Positions 1 to 8,013 of a stretch of DNA of 64,000 nt are shown here, one piece after another. Source of the stretch: UBA7446 sp964014735 (lineage in GTDB: Bacteria > Bacteroidota > Bacteroidia > Flavobacteriales > Flavobacteriaceae); NCBI GenBank assembly GCA_964014735.1, contig CAXHBH010000001.1:62001-126000 (forward strand), given 5' to 3'. The notes below the pieces were generated by a model. The model was not told where the DNA came from. It did no database searches and saw nothing but the letters and a program-made list of their open reading frames with translations. Every line of letters starts with the position of its first letter. The stretch's first letter is position 1. The translations under genes and the position numbers were made by a program.

Positions 1-2
1 TG

Positions 3-299
3 TTTCCTTCAAAAAGTATTAAAAAAAGATGGGCGCAAATAAATAATTATGCAATAGTCAGAATCAAAAGGGAGGGGGGCAAGAGACAAATAACCTACAC
101 TCGCAGCGAACTTTGGTTTATTGATTCTAATGATATGGTATTATTTAAAACATACAAAAAAGGAAGAACAAATTTAAATCAAGCATTGAAAATGATTGAA
201 AGATTCACAGATGAGAGTGTTATTGATTTAGAGAATACGGATATTTACTCTTGCTCAATAGGCAAGCAAAAGGTTATTTATAAGAGACCCCTCACTTAA
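3..299 (+). CDS. Hypothetical protein, C-terminal part
   Basis: An open frame enters from the left edge and stops at TAA 297-299, giving the last 98 residues of a protein whose start lies outside the window. It is rich in Lys, Asn and Ile and has no membrane segment. Residues near the middle (SELWFIDSND) look like an ordered domain. I do not recognise the family. The stop codon opens a 20-bp motif repeated after position 950. Coding status is inferred from frame length and plausible composition only. Confidence 0.5.
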   Translation, partial: FPSKSIKKRWAQINNYAIVRIKREGGKRQITYTRSELWFIDSNDMVLFKTYKKGRTNLNQALKMIERFTDESVIDLENTDIYSCSIGKQKVIYKRPLT

Positions 300-316
300 A
301 CCATAGGCAAATCTTC
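297..316. repeat. Direct repeat copy 1 (post-stop motif)
   Basis: Begins with a TAA stop and runs TAAACCATAGGC, two variable bases, then ATCTTC. A second copy (18 of 20 identical) lies at 950-969, also starting on a TAA. A looser relic (TAAACCA, then ATAGGC) follows the stop at 1543. Confidence 0.5.
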
Positions 317-350
317 TTCTTTTAACTTTTAATCCTCTTTGTATGACAGG

Positions 351-378
351 TGTAAGGTAATTATATATTATCCTTACA
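351..378. promoter_or_regulatory. Inverted repeat upstream of SRPBCC gene
   Basis: TGTAAGG at 351-357 and CCTTACA at 372-378 are perfect 7-bp arms around an AT-only 14-bp spacer that is itself nearly palindromic (TAAT...TTAT). It ends 7 bp before the likely ATG at 386, so it could be an operator or an mRNA hairpin. Function is inferred from symmetry and position only. Confidence 0.35.
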
Positions 379-385
379 TTTGATT

Positions 386-874
386 ATGAATGAATTTAAG
401 GTTTCTAGAAAGCTGTTTTTGAAGCAAAGTTTAGATGACGTTTGGGAAGTCATTTCTTCAAAAGAGTCTTTGGAACTTTTCCATCCTTATTGCTTAAAAA
501 ATAAGGTGATTTCTTGGGGTGATACTAAGGTAGATGAATTAGTATATTTAAATGGCTTAGTTTTTATTAGAGAATTTACCTCATGGAATCCAAACCACGG
601 CTTTGAATTAACCATTGGAAAGAGGGATGGAAAAAAATCAAAAGTCAAATGGGAAATTACAATGTCAAATTCGGGCTGTTTAATATCAATTTCAATTTGG
701 CCATATAAGTCAAGTAAGGTTTCTAAGATATTATATCCCTTTGTGAATGTTTTTATCGTAAGACCAAAGTTGAAAAAGTATTTAAGTTCCGTATTGAAAG
801 GACTAAATTTTTACCTAACCAATAGGACAGTTGTAAAAAAGAACCAGTTTGGGTCGCATTCGTGGTTTTCATAA
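386..874 (+). CDS. SRPBCC-family (START-like) protein
   Basis: A 162-residue soluble protein with the pattern of the SRPBCC/polyketide-cyclase fold: an N-terminal beta strand, a helix with DDVWEVISSKESLELFHP, a beta-rich centre and a long C-terminal helix. This fold makes a hydrophobic cavity that binds lipids or other small ligands; the ligand cannot be told here. I chose ATG 386 over the in-frame TTG at 380 because family members start just before the first strand. It ends in a typical WFS. It lies between two copies of a direct repeat and has no functional neighbour. Confidence 0.7.
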   Translation: MNEFKVSRKLFLKQSLDDVWEVISSKESLELFHPYCLKNKVISWGDTKVDELVYLNGLVFIREFTSWNPNHGFELTIGKRDGKKSKVKWEITMSNSGCLISISIWPYKSSKVSKILYPFVNVFIVRPKLKKYLSSVLKGLNFYLTNRTVVKKNQFGSHSWFS

Positions 875-949
875 AAAAGTCAAAAGGCGATAGAAAAATA
901 TGGAAAAAAAGGAAGAGCACGGGGTTATAGAAATGATATCAAAACTACC

Positions 950-969
950 TAAACCATAGGCGTATCTTC
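950..969. repeat. Direct repeat copy 2 (post-stop motif)
   Basis: TAAACCATAGGC followed by two bases that differ from copy 1, then ATCTTC. The spacing from the copy at 297 is 653 bp, which encloses exactly the SRPBCC gene. Confidence 0.5.
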
Positions 970-1026
970 GCTTTATAGTTCTGCTAATTCTAACACTCTT
1001 AACTTTAATTTCGGTATCTTGTTCAA

Positions 1027-1545
1027 ATGAAAAAATTAATCTTAGGTTTTATTATAGTAAATTTTTTTGCAACAGATTACATAAACGCCCAGCAATTGTC
1101 TAAAAACGATGTATTTGATGTATTGTCAAAATGGGAAGGTAAATGGAAAAATAGTGTGGTTTTTGAAGAATCTGTTTGGGTGTCTAAAAGTTTTGAAACT
1201 CGAGGGATAACAGACTCAAAGTTGATTCTTTCCAATAATTATATTGAAATGACAGCTTACAGTGGAAGTGAAACTAACAAACATATTGTTTGTTATGACC
1301 AAAATTCAAACCAGTTCAATAGATGGGAATTTAAAAGCGACAGTAGCAATACTTTTTGGACAGGAAAGTGGAATCAAAGGGAGAGCACTATGACTTGGAG
1401 CTATATAGATTTTTCAAGTACTGGTATCAGCGGTGAAATAATTGAAAAGTTTAAGTCAGATGAAATAATCAATGTAAAAGTTATTATGAAAGATAAAAAT
1501 GGAAAACAACTGCTTCTAATAACTTCTAAAGCTCAAAAAATATAA
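1027..1545 (+). CDS. Exported hypothetical protein, DUF1579-like
   Basis: A 172-residue protein with a Sec signal peptide at about residues 1-21 (MKKLILGF, hydrophobic core, cleavage near NAQ). The mature part alternates short beta strands with Trp-rich motifs (KWEGKWKN, FWTGKWNQ, TMTWSY), which resembles the beta-barrel DUF1579/THAP4-like families. The family call is tentative. It is likely periplasmic. It stands alone, with AT-rich gaps on both sides and no shared operon. Composition matches the two upstream AT-rich genes rather than the operon that follows. Confidence 0.6.
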   Translation: MKKLILGFIIVNFFATDYINAQQLSKNDVFDVLSKWEGKWKNSVVFEESVWVSKSFETRGITDSKLILSNNYIEMTAYSGSETNKHIVCYDQNSNQFNRWEFKSDSSNTFWTGKWNQRESTMTWSYIDFSSTGISGEIIEKFKSDEIINVKVIMKDKNGKQLLLITSKAQKI

Positions 1546-1621
1546 ACCACGCTAAAAATATTAATTCACATATATCGATGATGCCCACATAGGCTAAAGA
1601 TAAACGCTACCTTATTTTTAG

Positions 1622-1629
1622 TATTTTTG
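1622..1629 (+). promoter_or_regulatory. -7 box (TATTTTTG) of lemA operon
   Basis: Matches the Bacteroidetes -7 consensus TAnnTTTG. No clear TTG -33 element is at the expected spacing. Only 4 bp separate it from the ATG at 1634, so the transcript would start at or next to the start codon. Confidence 0.4.
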
Positions 1630-1633
1630 TATT

Positions 1634-2230
1634 ATGAAAACAAAACATTTATTTTGGATTGTTCCCCTTGCAATTATTGTTATTTTATTTTTTTCACTTT
1701 TTAGTTTTAATAACAGCGCTGTTCGAAAATTAGAAGCTGTTAAAACAAGTTTGTCAAATGTAGAGTCATCTTACCAGCGAAGAGCTGATGTCATAACAGG
1801 ACTTCTAAATACGGTTAAGGGTGCAGCAAACTTTGAAAAAGAAGTACTTACCGAAGTGGTTGAAGCAAGGGCAAAAGCAGGTCAAACAAACATCAATTTA
1901 AATGACTTAAACGCCAATAGCATCAATCAATTTGCAGATGCACAGCAAGCTTTGTCAGGTGCTTTATCACGACTTTTGGTAACCGTGGAGCGCTACCCTG
2001 AGCTTAAGGCTACACAAAACTTTTTAGAATTTCAATCTCAGTTAGAGGGTACAGAAAACAGAATTAATGTGGAGCGCAACCGATATAATCAAGCGGTGAA
2101 TACATACAATACACACATAAAGGTTTTTCCAAATGCAATCTATGCAGACTGGTTAGGATTCTCTGAGGAATTTCAAAGATTTCAATCAAGCGAAGGCTCC
2201 CAAGATGCTCCAGAAATCAGTTTTGACTAG
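1634..2230 (+). CDS. LemA family protein
   Basis: A 198-residue protein with one N-terminal membrane segment (about residues 7-24) followed by a long helical domain. The LemA signature YQRRAD is at residues 47-52, followed by VITGLLNTVKGAANFEKEVL. LemA proteins are inner-membrane anchored helical bundles of poorly defined function that often sit beside TPM-domain proteins, and that is the case here: two TPM genes follow after 6 bp and then with an overlap. The three genes form an operon. Length is normal for the family. Confidence 0.9.
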   Translation: MKTKHLFWIVPLAIIVILFFSLFSFNNSAVRKLEAVKTSLSNVESSYQRRADVITGLLNTVKGAANFEKEVLTEVVEARAKAGQTNINLNDLNANSINQFADAQQALSGALSRLLVTVERYPELKATQNFLEFQSQLEGTENRINVERNRYNQAVNTYNTHIKVFPNAIYADWLGFSEEFQRFQSSEGSQDAPEISFD

Positions 2231-2236
2231 TCTCAT

Positions 2237-2683
2237 ATGGAATTAGCATCATTTCTCTCACAAGAACAAATCCAAGAGCTTGTAGTTGTAATTTCAAAAG
2301 CAGAGCTTTTAACTTCTGGAGAGATAAGACTACACCTTGAAGAGAAGTGTACAATTGACGCCCAAGCACGTGCTGTTGAAGTGTTTGAAACGCTTGGTAT
2401 GGAGCATACTAACCTCAACAATGGTGTATTGATTTATATTTCATACGGAGATCAAAAATTTGCTTTATGTGGCGACAAGGGCATTCATAAAAATCTTTCC
2501 AAACGTTTTTGGACTTCGCTTGGCAATGGACTAAGACGCGCCTTTAAAAACCAAGACTATTTTAAGGGAATCTCCAACACCATCATGGAATGCGGCAGGC
2601 AGCTAAGAGTACATTTCCCCTATCAACATGACGATATAAATGAGCTCGAAAATCATGTTACCTTTGAAGAAGATCTAACATGA
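2237..2683 (+). CDS. TPM-domain protein
   Basis: A 148-residue protein with a TPM (YgcG/TPM_phosphatase) fold: an amphipathic N-terminus (FLSQEQIQELVVVISKAE), then TSGEIRLHLEEKC and a later GDKGIHKNLSKRFW segment. It has no signal peptide or membrane segment, so it is probably cytoplasmic, unlike the next gene. It starts 6 bp after lemA, and its end overlaps the following TPM gene by 4 bp, which implies translational coupling. The biochemical role is not known; acid phosphatase activity has been reported for some TPM proteins. Confidence 0.85.
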   Translation: MELASFLSQEQIQELVVVISKAELLTSGEIRLHLEEKCTIDAQARAVEVFETLGMEHTNLNNGVLIYISYGDQKFALCGDKGIHKNLSKRFWTSLGNGLRRAFKNQDYFKGISNTIMECGRQLRVHFPYQHDDINELENHVTFEEDLT

Positions 2684-3486
2684 AAAAGCAGTTTTTATAT
2701 GTAATAGCTCTTTTGTGCTTTGGTGCTCAGTCATACGCACAATACGAAATTCCGAAAAAGCCAAGTAATCAAAGAGCAGTATATCAATACAAAAAAGGCA
2801 AAATATTAAAGCCTGACCAAGTTAGGGTATTAAACCAAAAGCTTGTTAGGTATGCAGACAGCACCTCTACTCAAATTGTGGTCGCTGCCATAAACTCAAC
2901 TGAAGGTGAAGACATACTTTATTTGGGCGCTCAATGGGCCAACAAATGGGGTATTGGTCAAGAAAAACAAGACAATGGAATTTTTATTTTAGTAGCCAAG
3001 GGCGACAGAAAAATATCCATAAATCCGGGTTATGGTGTTGAAGAATACCTCACTGATGCCTTAAGCAAGCGAATTATCAATAATACCATTAGACCCGCGT
3101 TTAAAAAGGGCGATTACTACAAAGGTCTTAATAAAGCAACTGATCAAATTATTGCAATACTTGATGGCAATTTTGACGCGAGCGAATTAAAGAAAAGAGA
3201 TTTTACCCCATGGGATTACTTTTTCCTTTTTATTTTTCTGGTCCCATTTATTATTATAGCGCACTTGATGTGGATAAGGCGCGAATGGAAGAAAAGAAAG
3301 GAGGACGGACAAGATGTTACCTTTGGCGAAATATTTAGGGACTATACTTTCAATGATGGGGTATTATACCATCCAGGCGGAAGCATTTCCAGTCAACAAT
3401 CTTCAGGATCTTACGGCGGCGGCTTTGGCGGCGGCGGCTTTGGTGGTGGTGGCTTTGGCGGCGGTGGCGCTAGCGGAGGTTGGTAA
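2680..3486 (+). CDS. YgcG-like TPM protein with Gly-rich tail
   Basis: A 268-residue exported protein. It has a signal peptide at residues 1-20 (cleavage after SYA), a TPM domain at about 40-165 with the usual INPGYGVEEYLTD and KKGDYYKGL motifs, one membrane helix at about 180-199, a charged cytoplasmic stretch, and a Gly-rich tail from about 246 to the end. This is the classic YgcG layout, membrane-anchored with the TPM domain in the periplasm. It is the third gene of the lemA operon. The tail is low complexity and encoded by a GGC/GGT repeat. Confidence 0.88.
   Translation: MKKQFLYVIALLCFGAQSYAQYEIPKKPSNQRAVYQYKKGKILKPDQVRVLNQKLVRYADSTSTQIVVAAINSTEGEDILYLGAQWANKWGIGQEKQDNGIFILVAKGDRKISINPGYGVEEYLTDALSKRIINNTIRPAFKKGDYYKGLNKATDQIIAILDGNFDASELKKRDFTPWDYFFLFIFLVPFIIIAHLMWIRREWKKRKEDGQDVTFGEIFRDYTFNDGVLYHPGGSISSQQSSGSYGGGFGGGGFGGGGFGGGGASGGW
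3411..3480 (+). repeat. Gly-codon tandem repeat (GGFGGGG)
   Basis: A 15-bp unit encoding GGFGG is repeated with small third-base changes at the 3' end of the TPM gene. Such tails are normal in YgcG-like proteins. Copy number may vary between strains. Confidence 0.6.
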
Positions 3487-3574
3487 TAATTACCTTAAAC
3501 GGTATTATCCAATTGTCTAGTCAAATTCAATTTGAACTTGTTAGTCTGGAGAATTAGAATTTAATTAAATAACT

Positions 3575-3997
3575 TTAGCTCTCTAAAGATGAGTTTAGGA
3601 TAATCGTACAATCTAATACGCCTGAAACGGGGCAGTCCCTTTTTGCTTCTTCTGCCAACTCCTGAAACTTTCCAATGCTAATTCCTGAAACTTTGCCTTT
3701 TAGATTTAAAATTATAGAAACAAATTTGCCGTCTTCAAAAGTTAGAGCCGCATCAGTGTTTAACTCATCTGGGCTATATCCAGCTTCATTCAAAACAAAA
3801 CTTAGTTTCATATTAAAGCAGCCAGCTAGAGCAGCTGCAATCAGCTCCTCAGGATTTGTTCCTAGCTCACCGTTATCATTTTCAAACCTTGTTTTAAAAC
3901 TATAAGGCATATCTTTAAATGCCTTGCTTTGAACATTTAAGAAACCATTTCCGTTGGCGCCATCACCTTTCCAAATCGCATTTACTTTTCTTACCAT
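3575..3997 (-). CDS. OsmC family peroxiredoxin
   Basis: A 140-residue protein of the OsmC/Ohr fold, which reduces organic hydroperoxides with two cysteines. The first redox Cys is at residue 60 (TNPEELIAAALAGCFN) with the conserved Glu at about 51. The second is at residue 122 (RDCPVSG). The N-terminus VRKVNAIWKGDGANGNG is typical of the OsmC subfamily rather than Ohr. It is monocistronic and convergent with the lemA operon. It probably serves in peroxide or reactive-sulfur defence. Confidence 0.9.
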   Translation of the reverse strand: MVRKVNAIWKGDGANGNGFLNVQSKAFKDMPYSFKTRFENDNGELGTNPEELIAAALAGCFNMKLSFVLNEAGYSPDELNTDAALTFEDGKFVSIILNLKGKVSGISIGKFQELAEEAKRDCPVSGVLDCTIILNSSLES

Positions 3998-4024
3998 TGT
4001 TTGTGTTTTTTATGAATATAATAC

Positions 4025-5341
4025 TTAATTCCGAATCCTTTGCGCTTCTTCAGACAAGTTGCTTTTTATAATTTCAATTTCTTGTGTTGGGTTATTTAAA
4101 AGATTATTTTGCTCATAAGCATCACTGTTTAAGTCATAAAGTAACTCTGTTCCATCGGCCTTTACAATGAGCTTATATTGGTTATCCCTAACGGCATAAC
4201 TTACCACTCCATTTAGCGACTTTTCTGCATACGCATGTGTTCTTATAGTGGTATTTGCGTTTCCAATTAACGAATAAAAACTCCTGCTGTTGTGCTTTGC
4301 TGTTATTTCCCCACCTGCCATTTGGGCAATGGTTGTAAAAAGATCTGTAGACTGTATAAGCGCTGCTTCACGTACCCCTTTCCTGCTGACCCCAGCACCA
4401 GCAATTACCATGGGAACATTAATACCACCTTGATAGATGCTTCCCTTTGCCCGTCTAGGTCTATATGGTGTTTGAATAACTTGACTTGGCGTTCCATTGT
4501 CACCCAAAAAAATGACAATGGTATTTTCTAAGCCATTTGGAATGGCAGCAATTACGCGCCCAAGCTCTTTATCCAAAGCTTCAATAGCTGAAAAGTAATA
4601 TGGCAATGGGTTTGTTTCAATGCTAACATCATCAGAAGGCAAACTTCCTTGTTGATGTAAATTTGTAGGCGCAAGATGAAATGGCGTGTGCGGTGCGTTA
4701 TAGGCAAGCCATAAAAACCAAGGTTTTTCTCGGCTACCGATCCATTCTATAGCTCTATTGGAAAATGCTGTGGTGGTATAGGTAGTATTGTCTACTCTAA
4801 TACCATTGATAACCTCTTTCCAATTGGTGTAGGAACTCACACCACCTCCTAAAACCCCAGAGAAATGATCTATACCCATGGTGTTGGGGTCTGTAATGTT
4901 ATTTGACAAGTGCCATTTCCCAATTAGTGCAGTATCATAAGTGCCATTTGATTGGGTTTTAATAAAATCATGCAAGGTTTCTTCGCTTAACGAAATATCT
5001 TGCTCCACCTCCAAAACCCCATTATGGTAGCCAAGCTTTCCCGTTATTATAGATGCTCTTGTTGGAGAACATACAGGATAAGCCCACATATTGTCAAAAG
5101 TAATTCCGCTACTGGCCAACATTTCAAGTGTTGGCATTTGAGGTTTTTTTGACCCCTCTGAATAGTTTGGAGTAGCATCTTTGCCCATATCGTCTGCAAT
5201 TACAAACAGAATGTTTGGCGGTGGTGTTTCCGAAATGACTTCTTTTTCAGAGACTTCTTGTTTGCCGCAAGACAAAATAAGAATGCATATCATTAAAAGG
5301 ATGCTAATAGTTCTCGCCATGGTATGGTTATTAGACACCAT
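4025..5341 (-). CDS. Lipoprotein sulfatase (arylsulfatase family)
   Basis: A 438-residue type I sulfatase. The formylglycine motif CSPTR is at residues 91-95 and would be converted by a sulfatase-maturing enzyme. The metal-binding pair DD is at 50-51 in NILFVIADDMG, GKWHLS lies further on, and GDNGTPS is in the C-terminal half. The N-terminus has a hydrophobic run ending in a lipobox (ILSC), so it is an exported lipoprotein. The start may be ATG 5341 or ATG 5320 (MARTIS); the second gives a more normal signal peptide. The substrate is unknown. There is no polysaccharide-utilisation locus beside it. Confidence 0.88.
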   Translation of the reverse strand: MVSNNHTMARTISILLMICILILSCGKQEVSEKEVISETPPPNILFVIADDMGKDATPNYSEGSKKPQMPTLEMLASSGITFDNMWAYPVCSPTRASIITGKLGYHNGVLEVEQDISLSEETLHDFIKTQSNGTYDTALIGKWHLSNNITDPNTMGIDHFSGVLGGGVSSYTNWKEVINGIRVDNTTYTTTAFSNRAIEWIGSREKPWFLWLAYNAPHTPFHLAPTNLHQQGSLPSDDVSIETNPLPYYFSAIEALDKELGRVIAAIPNGLENTIVIFLGDNGTPSQVIQTPYRPRRAKGSIYQGGINVPMVIAGAGVSRKGVREAALIQSTDLFTTIAQMAGGEITAKHNSRSFYSLIGNANTTIRTHAYAEKSLNGVVSYAVRDNQYKLIVKADGTELLYDLNSDAYEQNNLLNNPTQEIEIIKSNLSEEAQRIRN

Positions 5342-5380
5342 AAATTTAAAAAAGTTTGTTTTAAAAAAATTAATAGATAC

Positions 5381-6790
5381 TTAGAGCTTTGCATTTGAAA
5401 CTCGCGCGGTAACCTCAATATCTGCAGCTTTGAAGGCATTAAAGCCTCCAGCAACGTCAATTACATTGTGGATGCCCCTGCTTTTAAGAATTGAAGCAGC
5501 AATCACAGAACGATAACCTCCCGCACAATGCACATAAAAGGGTTTATCTGCGGGGAATTCAGCCAAATGATGGTTTATAAAATCAAGTGGCGTATTTTCT
5601 GCAATTGGTATATGCCCTGAATCATATTCGGTTGTTTTACGCACATCAAAAATATGAATACTGTCTTTTTCAAGATCGGCTTTAAGCGTTGTTGCTGAAA
5701 CAGAAACAAGGCTGTCTATTTCTTTAGAAGCCTTTTTCCAAGCGTCAAAACCACCCGCTAAATAGCCAATAGTATTATCAAACCCAACTCGTGATAGTCT
5801 CGTAATGGCTTCTTCTACGCGTTCATCATCGGCAACCAACAAAATAGGTTGTTTTACATCAGCGATTAGTGTGCCTACCCACGGAGCAAAACCACCGTCA
5901 AGACCAATAAAAATAGACCTTGGAATATGTCCTTTTATATAGTCGTTGTGCTGTCTTACATCCAAAACAATAGCACCAGTTTCATTGGCTACAAGTTCAA
6001 ATGCACCTGACGATAGGGCGTGTTTCCCAGTTTCAATTACTGCATCCAAATCCGCATACCCTTCTTTGTTCATCTTAACATTGAGCGGAAAATAGTCTGG
6101 AGGTGGAAGTAGTCCCTCGTTGACTTCTTTAATAAATGTCTCTTTGTCCATGTCGGCACGAAGTGCGTAATTCATTTTTTTCTGATTGCCAAGGGTGTCA
6201 ACCGTTTCTTTCATCATGTTTTTCCCACAGGCAGATCCTGCACCGTGAGCTGGATATACAATAACATCATCGGCAAGAGGCATGATTTTGTTACGCAAGC
6301 TATCAAAGAGTATTCCCGCCAATTGCTCTTGGGTTATATCTGCTCCTTTTTGTGCCAAGTCTGGACGGCCAACATCTCCTAAAAAGAGCGTATCGCCCGT
6401 AAAAATAGCATGGTCTTTTCCGTTTTCGTCGCGTAGTAAGTAGGTGGTGCTTTCCATGGTGTGACCTGGAGTGTGTAAAGCGATAATACTGGCTTCACCT
6501 AATTTAAATTCTTGTCCATCAGTGGCAATAAGTGCTTTAAAATTTGGGTTGGCATTTGGACCAAAAATAATTGGTGCATTTGTCTTTTTGGCAAGGGTCA
6601 AATGACCACTTACAAAGTCTGCGTGAAAATGCGTTTCAAATACATATTTTATGTTAGCACCATCTCGCTCAGCCCGTTCCAAGTATGGGCCTGTTTCGCG
6701 CAACGGATCAATGACGGCTGCTTCGCCATTACTTTCAATATAGTATGCGCCTTGCGCCAAACAACCAGTGTATAACTGCTCTACTTTCAT
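5381..6790 (-). CDS. CstB-like persulfide dioxygenase with two rhodanese domains
   Basis: A 469-residue protein starting MKVEQLYTG at ATG 6790; an upstream TTG at 6823 is in frame but less likely. An N-terminal metallo-beta-lactamase domain carries the ETHE1/persulfide-dioxygenase motif HFHADFVSGH at about 54-63. Two rhodanese domains follow. The first (about 265-350) has LLVADDERV where the catalytic Cys should be, so it is a pseudo-rhodanese. The second (about 365-455) has the active loop HCAGGYRS. This order matches Staphylococcus CstB, which oxidises persulfides and transfers sulfane sulfur. It is probably cytoplasmic and acts in sulfide detoxification. Confidence 0.85.
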   Translation of the reverse strand: MKVEQLYTGCLAQGAYYIESNGEAAVIDPLRETGPYLERAERDGANIKYVFETHFHADFVSGHLTLAKKTNAPIIFGPNANPNFKALIATDGQEFKLGEASIIALHTPGHTMESTTYLLRDENGKDHAIFTGDTLFLGDVGRPDLAQKGADITQEQLAGILFDSLRNKIMPLADDVIVYPAHGAGSACGKNMMKETVDTLGNQKKMNYALRADMDKETFIKEVNEGLLPPPDYFPLNVKMNKEGYADLDAVIETGKHALSSGAFELVANETGAIVLDVRQHNDYIKGHIPRSIFIGLDGGFAPWVGTLIADVKQPILLVADDERVEEAITRLSRVGFDNTIGYLAGGFDAWKKASKEIDSLVSVSATTLKADLEKDSIHIFDVRKTTEYDSGHIPIAENTPLDFINHHLAEFPADKPFYVHCAGGYRSVIAASILKSRGIHNVIDVAGGFNAFKAADIEVTARVSNAKL

Positions 6791-6954
6791 GCGATGTCTG
6801 CTATTAGTCTTACAAAAGTACAAATTTAGCTTGCTTCAGCTTGTTGGGGGCAACCTATTTTATTGAACAGCAAGGTAGTCTAAAAGAAATTGTTTTAGAA
6901 AGAGAATACGAGTCTTACAATGGTAATCAGCCAATGGTGACCTAATTTCTAAGG

Positions 6955-7683
6955 CTACCTTTGTTCGTAAACTTCTTCAAAAGGCACCCTACAGCGTTCG
7001 CCCCAAATGCCTTTATTACCATCACGCACGCCACACGATATAATCATATTTATGTCTGCCCCCCTTGTTAGCTTGAGCAATTTTTTTACGCTTTTGCTGT
7101 CAAAACCTTCCATGGGGCAGGTATCGTATCCTTTTTCAGCCATGGCAAGCATGAAGGTCTGTGCCGCAAGCGCACAAGACTTGTGTACGACGGTTCTCAT
7201 TTGGGTTTCGGAGACTTCACGAACTACTGGTCGAAAAACCCCCATTACAAATACGATGAGTTTTCTTATTATTCCCAGCAATCGGAAAAATCGCGCATAC
7301 AACAACGGCATCAATTTGCCGTAGTACACCTCTCTTACTGCGATGCGTTTCGCTTGTCTGTCTTTTGGGCTGTTTCTTTTGACATTTCCTTTTTCAAAAT
7401 TTAGTAGGAACTTGGCCCTGGATCGAAAAAGATCTTGGCGGGTGACAAAAACAACCCACTGCGCTGCGGTTGAGGCTGCTGTTTGACCCAGACAGGCTTT
7501 GGTTAGCGCTTCTCTCCACTTAGGGTCAACGAGATGTATGAATTGCCACAGCTGCATGTTTGAACTTGTAGGCGCCAGTGTTGCCTGCCTGAGACAGTCT
7601 TCAATGTCATTTGGCGAAATTGATTTTTTATCACTGAAAATGCGCACAGAACGCCTGTGCTCCAGGAGGTTTTGTAAATGCAT
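6955..7683 (-). CDS. Nitroreductase family protein
   Basis: A 242-residue FMN-dependent nitroreductase-fold protein. It opens with LLEHRRSVRIFSDKKSI and ATLAPTSSNMQLWQFIHL, the usual FMN phosphate-binding start. The C-terminal part has MLAMAEKGYDTCPMEGFD and ISCGVRDGNKGIWGERCRVPFEEV. A basic and hydrophobic insert around residues 128-150 (LLYARFFRLLGIIRKLIVFVMG) is longer than in most relatives and could touch the membrane. It probably reduces nitro or quinone compounds with NAD(P)H. It is transcribed alone, upstream of the persulfide gene on the same strand after a 160-bp gap. Confidence 0.88.
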   Translation of the reverse strand: MHLQNLLEHRRSVRIFSDKKSISPNDIEDCLRQATLAPTSSNMQLWQFIHLVDPKWREALTKACLGQTAASTAAQWVVFVTRQDLFRSRAKFLLNFEKGNVKRNSPKDRQAKRIAVREVYYGKLMPLLYARFFRLLGIIRKLIVFVMGVFRPVVREVSETQMRTVVHKSCALAAQTFMLAMAEKGYDTCPMEGFDSKSVKKLLKLTRGADINMIISCGVRDGNKGIWGERCRVPFEEVYEQR

Positions 7684-7821
7684 ATATAAAGATACAGTAA
7701 TTAATAAGAGGAGGAAATGGACTGTCTATTGATTGTTATTTTTTATCATTTCGTTAAATAAGTCCCATTACCTTATGGTTACCAACAATTAGTCTACTTT
7801 TGCCGCTTAAATTTAATATCC

Positions 7822-8013
7822 TTGAAACGATTTCAATTTGTAGATAAGTCCACTGGCGGCAGTGTTAAAAATGATTTACTTTCTGGAATTACGGTCGCCT
7901 TAGCCTTGGTACCTGAAGCCGTGGCCTTTGCCTTTGTGGCGGGTGTATCGCCTGTTGTTGGACATTATGGTGCCTTTATGACGGGTTAATAACGTCTATT
8001 TTTGGCTATTTTA
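7822..8013 (+). pseudogene. SulP-family sulfate permease, N-terminal remnant
   Basis: From TTG 7822 the frame reads LKRFQFVDK, then NDLLSGITVALALVPEAVAF, then VSPVVGHYGAFMTG, and stops at 7987. This is the conserved start of SulP anion permeases: the first membrane helix, the PEA motif and the following loop. After the stop another frame continues with GLITSIFG, the next conserved SulP residues, and the similarity then ends abruptly at about 8010 inside the 3' end of the convergent pterin dehydratase gene. About 450-500 residues are missing. It is a frameshifted stub left by a deletion or rearrangement. Confidence 0.8.

Noticed and set aside
3411..3480. Gly-codon repeat as a phase-variation switch
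   Set aside because: The units are multiples of three and such tails are usual in YgcG-like proteins, so slippage would not switch the gene off.
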